Origin: Aphrocallistes beatrix
Taxonomy: Eukaryota; Porifera; Hexactinellida; Sceptrulophora; Aphrocallistidae
Direction: 5' to 3'
Assembly (NCBI GenBank): GCA_963281255.1
Contig: OY725488.1
Location: 186,001-250,000 of the forward strand
Length of the DNA: 64,000 nucleotides
Part shown: piece after piece, positions 31,674 through 42,462 of the stretch
Numbering within the stretch: the first letter of the stretch is position 1
Layout of the letters: each line of letters begins with the position of its first letter
Notes under the pieces: model-generated
The model's database searches: none
Seen by the model: the letters and a program-made list of their open reading frames with translations, nothing else
What the model was told of the DNA's origin: nothing
Made by a program: the position numbers and the translations under genes

Positions 31674-32401
31674 TTTACGTAGACCACCCGATCGCTTAAC
31701 TCTATGTTAGAACAAATTCAGAGTTTGATCTTTATCTACTGTTTAATGCCATGGCATGAACATTTAATAAATTTTATTTCTACTTATCCGTCACACTTGT
31801 GTATAAAGTAAACAACTCTCGGTTCCCCAATGAACTGTGCCACAGTGCAATTCCAAATATGTTAGTACGATCTGGCACAAAGTGTTAATTCAAGATAACA
31901 TATAACAACTCGTGAATACGTGCTATAAATAAAATTTATTTTTAAAAGAATTTTCAGATCAAATACGAGTGTGGAGACATGTTTGGAGAAAAAATGTCTC
32001 GGCACTTCGATGTCGAGATAATTTAACTAATTTATTTTACGAATTTACTCTTATCTGACAAAAAGTTCGGACTTTCTTAGAAACGAAACGTCGTGAAGAA
32101 ATTTAATTTGCACTTGATATAACTTTGTAATTGTATCCATAAGTTATTAGTTATCTAATCATTCCAGCTAGAATATCAATAATAGTATTAGTAGATGAAC
32201 TATGGTCAGAAGTATAGATTTTCAACACAACTAACGAGACAGTTGGAATTTGGTTAGACAGTGGTGTACCAGGAATAGACTATATTGGTGGTTGAATGTC
32301 TCCAATTTCAACCACTATTATTCATAAGGCAAGAGAATGGCTGTTATAAAGAGACCGACGTAAAGACTGTTTTATTATTATTGTAAAATACTTCCCAATA
32401 A
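31674..32401. other. Intergenic, MFS to TRPA-like channel
   Basis: AT-rich spacer between two co-directional genes. It begins with the MFS 3' UTR, including AATAAA at 31766-31771, and ends with the upstream region of the channel gene. A short hairpin (GGTGGTTGAA with TTCAACCACT) lies near 32288-32317. No gene is supported. Confidence 0.4.
31766..31771 (+). promoter_or_regulatory. Polyadenylation signal of the MFS gene
   Basis: A perfect AATAAA about 95 bases after the MFS stop codon, in the expected place for cleavage of a short 3' UTR. Confidence 0.5.
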
Positions 32402-35400
32402 ATGGCTGATCACATTTCGCATGACATAATCACTGCATGCAAACTTGGCAGAGATGCTGACGTTCTTGAAATGATCAGGAACAGCCATGATGTCAACCAG
32501 AGAGACAAGAACGGGTACATGGGTCTCCATTGGGCGGCTTTCCATGGACACTATGCCTGCATTGAAGCTCTGCTCACTGCGAAGAACCTTGATGTAAATG
32601 CAATCGACAATCTTGGAGGAACGGCTCTGATGAAAGCTTCTTTCAAAGGCAACACTCCGGTCGTCAACTTGCTTCTGTCCAACGGAGCTAACGTGAATAT
32701 GAAGGACAACAAGGGAATGCTGGCTCTGCATTTTGCATCTGAAAGAGGGCACATCGAATGTATTGACGTATTGGCCGACAACCAGGCTAACATCAATGAA
32801 TCCGGGAATCCTCTCATGTACACGCCCCTGCACGTGTCAGTAAGAAACAATGAAGAGGACTCGTGTCGGACGCTCATTAAATTGGGGGTGGATGTTAACT
32901 GCATTGACTCCAGCCAGAAGACTCCTCTCATGATGGCTTGTACTAACGGCCACCTGGAAATAACGCGTCTTCTTTTGGAGAAAAATGCAAGAATGAATGC
33001 TCGAGACAGTCACAGCCTAACTGCATTGCACTACGCTTGTAAATTCGGACATCCTGAATGTGTCGAGTTTCTGGTTAGCTCGATTAAAAAGTTTCCAAAT
33101 AGTAATATAAGTGTGATGGACACTGCGAATGAAGAGGAAGAGTTCAGATACACACCTCTCCACTACGTGGCAGAGGCTAACACCCAATGCGGGGCTCCAG
33201 CTCCTTCTGAAGAGGACCAGGAGCGGTTCTCCCGGTGCGCCGAGATTCTGGTAGAGAACGGAAGTGACATCGAGGTTCTGGCTACCAAGTTCGTCACCCC
33301 TCTACACATTGCTAGCGAAATCGGCAGCACATCAGTAGTGCAGTTCCTCCTTTTGAAAGGCGCGAATCCTAACGCAGAGAATAAGGTCGGAGAGACCCCG
33401 CTCCACTACGCGCTGCGGAAAAAGCACGACAGCGTGATCTCACTCCTCGTGACACACGGAGCCTCTCTCTACGCTGAGAGCTACGACGGGATCTCTCCCA
33501 CACAGCTGGTGGGACTGGAGGAGATTGTGGCTATCGTGTTCCGCGAAGTGTTTAATGGGAGCATCCTGGAGGAAGATGGGAAGGGGTTCAGCATTCTACA
33601 CTACGTGTGTAAATGGGGGCAGCTGGAGTGGTTGGATAGGTTCTTGGAAGGGTTCAGTGATGAGGATAAAATAACCAAACTATTCAAAAACTCTGATAAC
33701 AACCATCAGTCGCACGCGCCCTTCACTATCTGCGTCCGCGCGGGTAACGACGAGCTGGGAGCCAGAATGCTCAAGCATTACTTCGCAGGACAGAATACTA
33801 AGGCGATTGAGATTCTGGAGAACGAGGAGTACTGTGGTAAGAACATTCTGCACCTGATAGCTGAGATGAAGTGCTACAAGACCCTGGAGACAGTGTTAGA
33901 CCTGTTGGTACATGAAGCTGATGATAACAAGGGTGAGAAAGCTATGCTTTGAATACTGCTTAGTGCTTACCATTCAAATTTTATTATTTTCGCTTTGTAG
34001 TGACACTCTTGCCTGAACTGCTAAACATCAACGAGTACGGACAGAAGCCGCCTCTCTACGCGTACTCGGACAAGGTGGTGCAGAAGTACTCCCGAGCTAA
34101 CCCTACGCTCTACCACAAACTCAACTCTCTATCTCGGAACGAGCTCACCTTCCATCCAGTCGTGAACATGCTGACAGAGAAGAAGATATCCGTGTACAGT
34201 GTTTGGTACATTTTCGCGTTGTGTGGCTACCTCGTCTACCTGCTGCTGCTCTACAGTCTGCTCTACACCCTGGCATACGACGACTCTCCCCCTATTGGAT
34301 TCAGCGCCGGACTGGCAGTTCTCTACTTTCTGCTGATTCTAAGTATCATATTTGATGTTTTGTGTGAGATCGCGGAATTCTTCACAATCTCGTATCGGTA
34401 CTTCAAGAAGATGCCAAGCTTGGATTATCTGGAGCCCGATGAGGTCAGGATATCCGGACGGAAGGCTGGTACGGACGTTGAAATATATACTTGGATAGAC
34501 GCCATGAAGAAAGGCAAGAAGATCCCGAGATTTTTGGCATTTTTCTTTCTTTTCTCCACGCCGAGAAAGTTTAAAGGATGTTTCCAGCTCTCAAAACATA
34601 TCATTGCAGAATATTTTCTAGACTTCCTAAATATATTGGATCTAATGGGAATCTTTTTCACTATTCTCTTCCTGATACTTCACTTCTCTTCGTCAGAGGC
34701 TCAGTGGGTAGTAGCCTCTCTTGCCTATCTCTTCAACACCATTCGAGTGGCCAAGTACCTCCGTCTGTTCATATACACTGGACCGTACGGCTACACTGTG
34801 TTCAGGGGGCTCCTGAGTGATTTCCCAAAGTTCCTCATCATGTTTCTGATCCTACTGTCCGCATTCACTGGTTCATTCACTCTCTCGCTGAGAGGCAGTT
34901 TCAACACCACCACGCTCTGTTCCAACAGCCTAGAAGACTCCACTCTCTGTAACGCAGCCCAGGTCTTCATCCATGGTATCCGCGTATTGCTCTCTCAGGG
35001 AGAGATTTTATCTAATCCCAACTACTTTCTGGTTTTAGGCTTTTATCCAACTCTCTTATCTCTGTTGTTTGTTGTGTTTACTGCTATTTTCCTCCTAAAC
35101 ATCCTAATTGCCTCTCTCACTAAAACCTACGATGAAACGTTACAGAGTCCGCAGCAATACAAGTTCAAGATTGCAGTGGAATTCGAGACGAAATCTCTCC
35201 TATTTCTACTTTTTGGGAAGTTAATTCAACCACTAACTGCTATCTTGAAAGCTAAAGTTTCTAAGGATTACTGGTCTAGATACCTAGTTCTAGGTAAGTA
35301 CTACTTCATTCATTTTTTTCCTATTCTCTTACTCTGCATTAATATTATCATTGATCTATAGAGACTCTCCTGAATACAAGAAAAACCGAAGAGATGGTCT

Positions 35401-35507
35401 ACGACCTAGCCCAGCACGTGGAGAGGCTAGAAAAGCAGGGAGTGGAAATCAAGAAAGAATTACTCCTGTTGAGAGCAAACCCTCAGCTCCTCTCAGACGC
35501 TGTCTGA
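32402..35507 (+). CDS. TRPA-like ankyrin-repeat cation channel
   Basis: Three exons, 32402-33932, 34001-35293 and 35362-35507, give 2,970 bases and 989 residues in phase. The first 480 residues are about a dozen ankyrin repeats (GYMGLHWAAFHGHYACIEAL, TALHYACKFGHPECVEFL, ETPLHYALRKKHDSVISLL). Six hydrophobic helices follow, from about 578 (VWYIFALCGYLVYLLLLYSL) to S6 about 860-880 (FTAIFLLNILIASLTKTYDE), with a re-entrant pore stretch at about 810-845 carrying two cysteines and FIHGIRVLLSQGEI. The last exon encodes a coiled coil (LAQHVERLEKQGVEIKKELL). This is the TRPA plan of a tetrameric, stimulus-gated, non-selective cation channel. The N-terminal reactive cysteines of TRPA1 cannot be matched by eye, so electrophile sensing is not claimed. 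Confidence 0.9.
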
Positions 35508-35893
35508 TTGGCACTTAGGAGCTCTGGTTTAATGTTTGCAGATATGTAGATTCATTTTTTACAAGTTTTTGTTTGTATATATACATGCATCCATACACTG
35601 TTTGTATTTAACAATATTTTACACCTCGGTATTTTACTATAGATATAGCAATTAAATCTGTCAATAAAATGTTAAATTGATTTCTTCTGACTATATTATT
35701 CAACAAGTATTATGTAATACCAAATAGAAAGACTGTTAATAATAGAAACCTAATATAAGGTAGTAAGTAAGTGCTTTTTCCCAGGAGTTGTATCAATTGT
35801 ACCAGAAAGTAATTACTGTTTGTAATACCATATGTAATCCAGCAATTTGATTAGTCGACACACTCATCTGAAGAGTTTCTCTAGAATTATAAC
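35508..35893. other. Convergent intergenic region
   Basis: AT-rich sequence between the 3' ends of the TRPA-like gene (+) and pyruvoyl-tetrahydropterin synthase (-). It is presumed to hold both 3' UTRs. Nothing else is visible. Confidence 0.4.
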
Positions 35894-36322
35894 TTAAGAT
35901 TTCAAATATTCTCCTCTGAAAAGAAAGACATTTTTCTCAGTTTCCTCAACTCTTACCTCAAGAACTAGATCTTTCGGAATGAACGTTATTATCCTTTCCC
36001 ATAGGTAGATACTTAGGTTCTCTGTGGTGCTCACTCTCTCTTTAAAATACTCAACATCTAAATCTAGGTTTTTGTGATCAACATCTTGCAATATTTGTTG
36101 CATTGCTCGCTTTAGGTCGGATATATTGTACACCATACCTGTCTCTGAATCAACTGGGCCTCTCAAGGTTACTGTCCATTTATAGTTGTGTCCATGGAAG
36201 TTGGGATTGTTACATTTCCCGTATATTTCTGCATTTTTCGCGTCTGAAAGCTGTATGGAATGAAGCCTATGAGCAGCATTGAATGTCTCAGTTCTCATAG
36301 TGTATCCTACGGGAGTCATCAT
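35894..36322 (-). CDS. PTS: 6-pyruvoyl-tetrahydropterin synthase
   Basis: The second enzyme of tetrahydrobiopterin synthesis, converting 7,8-dihydroneopterin triphosphate to 6-pyruvoyl-tetrahydropterin. The 142-residue frame has the zinc ligands H18 (AAHRLH), H43 and H45 (FHGHNY), the catalytic C37 in GKCNNPN, the DHKNLD segment with the catalytic Asp/His pair, STTENLS, and the final VEETEKNVFLFRGE. Length and order match animal PTS (about 145). I started at ATG 36322, which places the first strand as in the family; a longer frame upstream begins with TTG and contains a possible splice acceptor just before the ATG, so an extra 5' exon is possible. The gene is divergent from the unknown gene at 36457, with 134 bases between starts. 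Confidence 0.95.
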   Translation of the reverse strand: MMTPVGYTMRTETFNAAHRLHSIQLSDAKNAEIYGKCNNPNFHGHNYKWTVTLRGPVDSETGMVYNISDLKRAMQQILQDVDHKNLDLDVEYFKERVSTTENLSIYLWERIITFIPKDLVLEVRVEETEKNVFLFRGEYLKS

Positions 36323-36456
36323 TCTTCTGAAATCAGAAAGTGCAGAAAAACTGCTAAACTTAATCAAACTAGGTACGTATTAAGAATCTTATTATTAAAA
36401 TTTTCTGTACAAAAAGTTATCAATAAGTAGACGTAAATATATTAAACAGCGGAGTA
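36323..36456. promoter_or_regulatory. Compact bidirectional promoter region
   Basis: Only 134 bases separate the start codon of pyruvoyl-tetrahydropterin synthase (-) from that of the unrecognised gene (+). Both transcripts must start within or near it, so shared regulation is likely by position. No TATA box or other motif was identified. Confidence 0.5.
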
Positions 36457-37299
36457 ATGTCAATTTCTAACACTAATCCTGGTAATAACAACTATTCTTC
36501 CGAGGATCAGCGCAAGTTCAATGACTTTCTTGCAGAACTACTTGACATGGGATGCACCAAGGGGTTCAGACATTTTTCCACTCATCTCAGAGGTCGGGAA
36601 GAGATGACTGTCAAAATTGTCAACGAGCCTTCAGTGCCTGTTGTCCTATCCTCCCAGTTTGCATCTCCAGGATTCTCCCTCAACCAAAGCATTCTCAGAG
36701 AGAATCTCCCTCGCTCGAGACAGTCCATGCTTTTATCCAGTCGCTGGCAACGGAGACTGTCTGGTTACGGCTTTCTTAACGTTGGTCTACTTCCTGCCTC
36801 GCCGTCTGAGCATGAAATAGAGCAGGATAACGGCTGCACCATCTTTCTCCTAGCCTGCTACGCCAAGTACCACAGACCTTATGCATGGATACGTACTAAC
36901 CACCACCGACTCATCAGACTCAACACACAAGACGCGAATGAGAAAGACCACCCTCTCAAACTTAGATCCACCTCACAATGGAATCTCCCTGGCAGAGTGC
37001 GAGTATGGGACATAATGGCTGAGCTCGTCACCTTAAGTTGCCAGCCTATGCCTCCGAACCCGTTTCAGATTGATCTCGACTACTTCGACTCACTGGAGCC
37101 GCACGAGAGAGCACTAGCCTCTGGAGCAATGACTCGGATTTTGCTACACATATTAACGACTGGTGCTCGAAGGTACAACGTCAAGGTGAAAGATGACCTC
37201 TTGTTGGTCTCTCAGAGACATTTTTCTTCAATGGTCTATGTAATGAAGTGTGCAAAAGATAATGAGAATACGCAGAATCAAAGAGAAAATAGGAACTGA
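36457..37299 (+). CDS. Unrecognised 280-residue protein
   Basis: A single-exon protein I do not recognise. It has no signal peptide or membrane helix. Residues 12-30 look helical (SSEDQRKFNDFLAELLDMG). The middle (about 125-225) is mixed, with clusters of aromatic and histidine residues (AKYHRPYAWIRTNHHRLIRL), and the C-terminal part contains a hydrophobic helix (GAMTRILLHILTTGARRY). The coding quality is good: the long frame begins at an ATG shortly after the divergent PTS gene and ends 13 bases before an AATAAA at 37313-37318. The head-to-head arrangement with PTS suggests shared regulation. No function is assigned. Confidence 0.75.
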   Translation: MSISNTNPGNNNYSSEDQRKFNDFLAELLDMGCTKGFRHFSTHLRGREEMTVKIVNEPSVPVVLSSQFASPGFSLNQSILRENLPRSRQSMLLSSRWQRRLSGYGFLNVGLLPASPSEHEIEQDNGCTIFLLACYAKYHRPYAWIRTNHHRLIRLNTQDANEKDHPLKLRSTSQWNLPGRVRVWDIMAELVTLSCQPMPPNPFQIDLDYFDSLEPHERALASGAMTRILLHILTTGARRYNVKVKDDLLLVSQRHFSSMVYVMKCAKDNENTQNQRENRN

Positions 37300-37956
37300 T
37301 TAAATAAAATTATATTCATTATTTTATCACTTAAATTTTAATTGATTCATTATATAGGTACTTAGATATAATCTCAATACTCCTGATTCATTCAAATCCG
37401 ATACCAACTTCCAAGTCTAATACATTCAATGAAAAATTGCTTGTATTAGCAACATGCTTGCGAGAGATCAATTTTTAAGTTGCGTAACTTCAACTTCCAC
37501 ACACATACAGTACACGTACCTAGAATGTTAAAAGATGTTGACATAATTATCCATTTAAATTTCAAATGTACTTATGGTTTCACTTGCATTGAAATGTGAA
37601 ACTGTTCTCATTCATTCCATTGAATGAATACTAAGGTTGAATGCATTACGTACATGTCGTCATGAAATACAATCGTTAATATTCGGAAAAGTTCTAGTTC
37701 AGCCAGTAAGAACATACGCATACATGCGCATATATCCAAACCTCGGAAGTTCTAATTTATCTTTTCTCAACGTTCCGTGAAAATATTCAACAAGTCATAT
37801 ATGCAAACGCTATCTCGATCAGACTATGTACGTAGTTTCATTGTCTATTATACGGAGAGCAATTCAACCACCCAGTTGTTCCCTATCTCCACGTGCTGCT
37901 AGTCACATTGGGTGATTCAAACCCTGAACAAATGAGTTGAGTATAAATGCCATCGT
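37300..37956. other. Intergenic, unknown gene to two-pore channel
   Basis: AT-rich, beginning with AATAAA at 37313-37318 and then mostly featureless. The region near 37600-37800 is less AT-rich and may belong to the channel promoter or 5' UTR. No gene is supported. Confidence 0.4.
37313..37318 (+). promoter_or_regulatory. Polyadenylation signal of the unknown gene
   Basis: AATAAA beginning 14 bases after the stop codon at 37297-37299, implying a very short 3' UTR. Confidence 0.5.
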
Positions 37957-40431
37957 ATGATCAACTTTTTTGGATTTACTAACCTAAGCTTCTTTATATC
38001 CTCCGTACAAATGTCAATGAAATCAGAAGACGAGGGAAATCTGCTAGATTATAGTCTCAGTCCAGATAAGAAGTTTCCTGGTTATGGGGCTTTCAGCTCT
38101 CCCGACTCTCAATCGCAAGCTCCTTGCAACATCTACCCCAATATCCAGGAAGAGCCTCAAATGGGACTGGTTCATTTCACGAATCACGGAAGCCGCATTC
38201 TCTCTCAGACCTCTTCAATCGGATCATTCGTGTCACCTAGCGACGAGGTTTTCCTCCGAGCTGCTGTGCTGATAGAAGATGCTATGCGCTACCGCCCCAC
38301 ATATCACAGACTCAGTTATACCGCTCTCAAGTTATACAAGTTCTACCACTCCCGACTGGTTCAGTTCACTCTCGGCCTGTGTATTGCAGTAAATCTAGCT
38401 CTAGCCTTCTTCGAGAAACCTTCTTCTATCAGTGAAACCTCTGATTACCGGTATAAGCAAACTAAAAATTCATCCAGATCGATAGAGCCTCCCTGCGGGC
38501 TGACCGAGGCTATCGAGCTAGTCACGCTTCTCGTCTTCCTCGTCGACTACATTGTGGTATTCTATCAAGTGGGATGGCGCGCTGCTCTAACTAAGATCTG
38601 GCTGCACCTGTACGTCTGGTCTATTCTCATATCCATTGTAGATCTTACCGTGTCGCTCGGTCTCGTGTGTGGCAGCTATATCGGGGTTAGGAAGTTGCTT
38701 AGGCCCATCTTCCTTTTCCAGCACTCTTCCTACATGAAGAAAAGCCTGAAGGCCATCCGGTTGACAGTTCCACAAATGTTCGCTGTATTTTTCATGCTTT
38801 GTTTGCATATATTCGTATTCGCAATCCTCGGAATGTTGCTGTTTCCCAAAAGCAGTAGCTATAACGGTACGAATCTAAACTGTTCGAGATCGTTTCAAAG
38901 AGGTGTAAATGAAACACACTGTACGGAGGGAGATCTCTACTTCTCAGGGCTTGTGGACTCCATCCGTAATTTGATTTTCCTTCTCTCCACCGCAAACAAC
39001 CCTAACTTCATGATTCCGGCCTACCAAGAAAATCGTCTCTACGCGCTTTATTTCATAACTTTCTTCACAATCGGTAGTTATGTTCTCCTCAACATTTTCA
39101 CAGCTGTCGTGTACAACCAGTTCCGTCGCTACCTCCAGACCTCGATGGAGCAAAGCAGCTTTATGCGTCGCGTGGGGATGAGAGCTGCTTTCCTCGTTCT
39201 GGAGCGGATGGAGCGAGACGAGGAGCTTGGTATTGTGGACAAAGTTAGCCTTGACACCCTTACGAAGTTGGTATCCCACCTTGGATTCGTGAGGAAGCAA
39301 TCTTTGGAAGTGTACAAAGAAGAGATCAGCCTGTGGCGTAGTCAGGAGGTTTTCTACTTGAAGTGGGGTGATTTCCAAGGATTAATAAACAAACTGTTCC
39401 AACTGCCTCAATCTTATCACAGAAAGCGAGGAATTATTTACCACAACAACCACTTAATTCGCATGATTCAATGGGCAATCTTGTCTCCAATCGGCCTCAT
39501 ATTCCAAAATTTGATTTCCTTACTGAATACTGTCATAATATGCGTGGAGCTAGAGCTGTACGACGCAGATTATCCTCAAATCTTCAGCCTCATCAATTTC
39601 ATTTTTGTCTGCTACTATATCATGGAGTTGTTTGCAAAGTTTATTTTCCTTCGAGCACAATTCTTCAAACGGAAAAATAACATTTACGATTTAATTGTAA
39701 CAAGTGCAATCGCCATTATCCAGTTTGTCATAATCTGCTATGTGGGTGTTCCTTTTAAGAATCCACCACCTGCCGCCCTACAAACCACTCGAATCCTCAT
39801 TAAAGTTCTCTGCATGCTCATCGTCCTAAGGCTTTTGAGACTTTTGACGGTTCTTAAAACGTTCAGCTTCATCATTGAGATAATCTTCACTATCATGAAG
39901 AAGTTCAAGTCATTCGCCGGACTAATGCTATCTCTATACTATTTCTTCGCATTCCTGGGAATGATGCTCTTCTCTGACGTGGATAAAAAAGTAGTGGACG
40001 GGAAAAGACAGAAAGAATGCGGTACTTTTGAAGAATTAGAATTTTTTGCGAATAACTTTAAAGATTTTTACGCAGCTATCATTCTTCTCTGGGATCTGAT
40101 GATCGTTAATGATTGGAATGTTTTCGTGGAGGCGTATCGCAAAGCGTACACAGAATGGGTGGTTATTTACTTCTTCGCCTGGTACATACTTTCCGTCATT
40201 ATTGGGGTGAACCTTCTCATTGCTATCATTCTAGAAGCATTCATAACTTGCTGGGATGAGCGAAACAATAAAAACGAACCAACACTTGAACAAGTCGAAC
40301 CATTACGTGATAATGTAGAGCATGATCCGGAAATGCATCAAAATATCTCTGTCAGAGGTTTTTTCCGATCTAGAGCAGAACCTGATTCCAATCTTTTAGG
40401 AAGAGCGATAGAGAAGCATCCATTTCTCTGA
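37957..40431 (+). CDS. TPCN: Two-pore channel (TPC), endolysosomal cation channel
   Basis: A single-exon 824-residue protein with two repeats of six transmembrane helices. Repeat I ends with the filter segment LSTANNPNFMIPAY near residue 340, matching the family TANNPD-type signature; repeat II has LLWDLMIVNDWNVF near 710, matching the family LWxxMVVNxW signature. The intervening segment and a long cytosolic linker (about 390-500) with EF-hand-like helices separate them. The second voltage sensor, RILIKVLCMLIVLRLLRLL, keeps few arginines. An acidic dileucine motif (DEGNLL) near residue 28 would direct the protein to lysosomes. Family members conduct Na+ or Ca2+ in response to PI(3,5)P2 or NAADP. 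Paralogue (TPC1, 2 or 3) is not decided. The first ATG (37957) precedes an alternative at about 38011. Confidence 0.94.
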   Translation: MINFFGFTNLSFFISSVQMSMKSEDEGNLLDYSLSPDKKFPGYGAFSSPDSQSQAPCNIYPNIQEEPQMGLVHFTNHGSRILSQTSSIGSFVSPSDEVFLRAAVLIEDAMRYRPTYHRLSYTALKLYKFYHSRLVQFTLGLCIAVNLALAFFEKPSSISETSDYRYKQTKNSSRSIEPPCGLTEAIELVTLLVFLVDYIVVFYQVGWRAALTKIWLHLYVWSILISIVDLTVSLGLVCGSYIGVRKLLRPIFLFQHSSYMKKSLKAIRLTVPQMFAVFFMLCLHIFVFAILGMLLFPKSSSYNGTNLNCSRSFQRGVNETHCTEGDLYFSGLVDSIRNLIFLLSTANNPNFMIPAYQENRLYALYFITFFTIGSYVLLNIFTAVVYNQFRRYLQTSMEQSSFMRRVGMRAAFLVLERMERDEELGIVDKVSLDTLTKLVSHLGFVRKQSLEVYKEEISLWRSQEVFYLKWGDFQGLINKLFQLPQSYHRKRGIIYHNNHLIRMIQWAILSPIGLIFQNLISLLNTVIICVELELYDADYPQIFSLINFIFVCYYIMELFAKFIFLRAQFFKRKNNIYDLIVTSAIAIIQFVIICYVGVPFKNPPPAALQTTRILIKVLCMLIVLRLLRLLTVLKTFSFIIEIIFTIMKKFKSFAGLMLSLYYFFAFLGMMLFSDVDKKVVDGKRQKECGTFEELEFFANNFKDFYAAIILLWDLMIVNDWNVFVEAYRKAYTEWVVIYFFAWYILSVIIGVNLLIAIILEAFITCWDERNNKNEPTLEQVEPLRDNVEHDPEMHQNISVRGFFRSRAEPDSNLLGRAIEKHPFL

Positions 40432-40739
40432 GCTAGAAGTCTCCTTACTTATTAAAACCTGTTCTTTTAGCTGAATTGCATGATAAGCTGCAAGCATTCA
40501 TGATTTTTACCTAAATAATGTAATTGTGTTGTAATTGGCTTTTATTCATGAATTACTATACATGTGATATGCTAGCTAGCTAGCCGTATTATGTATCTGT
40601 ACTATACATATGTGTGTACTCTAGTCTAATCGGGATTAAATAAGTATTGAACCAGATAGTACAGAATATTAGAATTGAGCAAACTGTATTTTGGGTAAGA
40701 GTAATTTATTGCTTTAAAAATATATTCTAAGCTATCTAA
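40432..40739. other. Intergenic, two-pore channel to aminotransferase
   Basis: AT-rich co-directional spacer. No perfect AATAAA was seen and no gene is supported. Confidence 0.35.
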
Positions 40740-42186
40740 ATGAAAAGAAGATCTTTTGGCATTATTCCTACTATGCTAAAATATAGAAGAGCCCTTCTGT
40801 CTCATAGATTCATAATACAACTGCGGGATTTTCATCTCAGTGGCTGCAACATACCAACTTATCAGAAACAAAGAAAGAAATTCCTATTAAACGCAAATCA
40901 AATGTAAGTAAATATTTTAATAGATACATAATTATAATATGTATTTCTCGTCAAAGTATTTAAGAAATTGTTTATATTAAACTAGCAATTTGAGTGTTGC
41001 AAGTGTCGTCATTTATGAAAATGGTACGCATGTTTGAAAAATGTTGTTTAGAACAAATATTGAGCAAACTAGTACATAACTTTCGTATCTCTGTAAACAA
41101 AGTGGGCGAGGATCTGGGAGTGAATTACCCTTCATGACCGCCATACTATGTATTTACTTACATGTGTACGTCGCATAGTACTACTTATGTTCAATTTTTG
41201 CATGATTTCAAGTAATATTTATTTTCGTTAGGAAAGCGAAGCTTACTGACGGTATCTCGGGTCTATATGATTCTTTATCTGCGCCAGTACTCGTGAACGG
41301 GGAATTTATGGAAAGCCAAAATGTAGGCGTTTCTGTTTGGGACAAGACGGTTCAACGAGGTTATGGAGTATTTTCCGTCATTCCCATTTCTAAGAATGTA
41401 GAGAATGGAAAGCTAATAGCTTCGGGAATTGACCTGCATCTAGAGCGGCTATTTAAACATGCTGAAATTCTGAAGGTCGATATTAGAGTGAAAAGAGAAA
41501 CTGTCCATGCCTGGGTTTACAAGTTAGCGCATAAAATGGATGTCGAATGTCTCATCCGTGTGATGGTAACCCATGGAGCTACACCTGGCAGCATCTGCTT
41601 AAAAGGAGAGATATCTCATTTTCAAGTAGCACCTCCTAACATTTACATGCTATGGTATCCTAAGCTCCCTAGCCCGACAACCACACTGAAAACCTTCATT
41701 AACCCTTGGCACCCAGTCTCTGCCCAAGAATATCCAGCCATTAAATGGCTTAGCTATGCTCCTAATGTATTTTTCATTCAAAAAGCAAAAGAAAATGGAT
41801 TCGGTGACGCTCTTTTTATCTCTGCTGACCAGTATGTGCTTGAAGGTCCACTGTTTTCAATCGGCTGGTTCAAGGAAGGAGAGCTCTGCACTCCTTCCAC
41901 ATATCAAAACGGCATCCTGCCATCAACTACAATGGCGATGACTACCACTATCGCCATTGAAAGTGGAATTCGTGTCAACGTTAGGAAATTCAAATTAGAA
42001 GAAATTCTGACAGCAGATGAAGTGTTCATTAGCGGTACTCATGACCTATCTCCTGTGACCTGTATTGACCAAACTTTTTATAAGACGCAACATTTAACAG
42101 AAGTTCTTGATAAGAAATTGAAAGAGCAAACCCAAAAAAAGGAATTCTGGATTCCTAACCTTTGCTCAGATTATGATTTTATGTGA
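40740..42186 (+). CDS. Class IV PLP aminotransferase (branched-chain aminotransferase-like)
   Basis: Two exons, 40740-40903 and 41232-42186, join in phase (ATG split by the intron) to 372 residues. The fold-type IV core starts with VNGEFMESQNVGVSVWDKTV and includes the arginine of LERLFKH, the pyridoxal-phosphate lysine in PAIKWLSYAPN, and YVLEGPLFSIGWFKEGELCTP, equivalent to the cofactor-binding E-G-T/S-N segment. That last segment is altered here (EGPLFSIGW instead of EGTxSNxF), as is the usual GxxR region, so substrate range or activity may differ. The first 30 residues are basic and hydroxylated without acids and could act as a mitochondrial presequence. Branched-chain transaminase, D-amino acid transaminase and aminodeoxychorismate lyase share this fold; I cannot choose firmly. 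Confidence 0.8.
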
Positions 42187-42367
42187 ATTCCTCCGAGCCC
42201 CTTTATGCTCCAATAGAACATTACTAATTAGATTTTTACCACAAACACGTATTGTTGCACGTATTGAAACATACGTATTGTTTATCAATCTACCAATTTC
42301 TTAAATGTATCCCATTGTATCATAGAGAAGCATCAAACAACTAGGGTTGATGCTTAGCTACTTTATT

Positions 42368-42462
42368 ACAGACACTAGGTCCTCTCTCATTGTCCACCAT
42401 TGGGTAATGGGATCCTAAGTGGACGATTAGAGAAGTGGACAATTAGAGAGGACCTACTGTAA
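42368..42462. mobile_element. Pogo/Tc1-like MITE, about 95 bases
   Basis: The ends are inverted repeats. Left reads TTACAG, then an extra ACAC, then TAGGTCCTCTCTCATTGTCC; the right end reverse-complemented reads TTACAG then TAGGTCCTCTCTAATTGTCC. The termini are TACAG, as in pogo/Tigger-type elements that duplicate TA. The interior has a further copy of the GTGGACRATTAGAGA-type word, so the element is nearly all terminal repeat. It encodes nothing. Confidence 0.65.

Noticed and set aside
32288..32317. Short hairpin upstream of the TRPA-like gene as a regulatory RNA
   Set aside because: A 10-base stem with an 11-base loop is common by chance in AT-rich DNA and has no supporting context.
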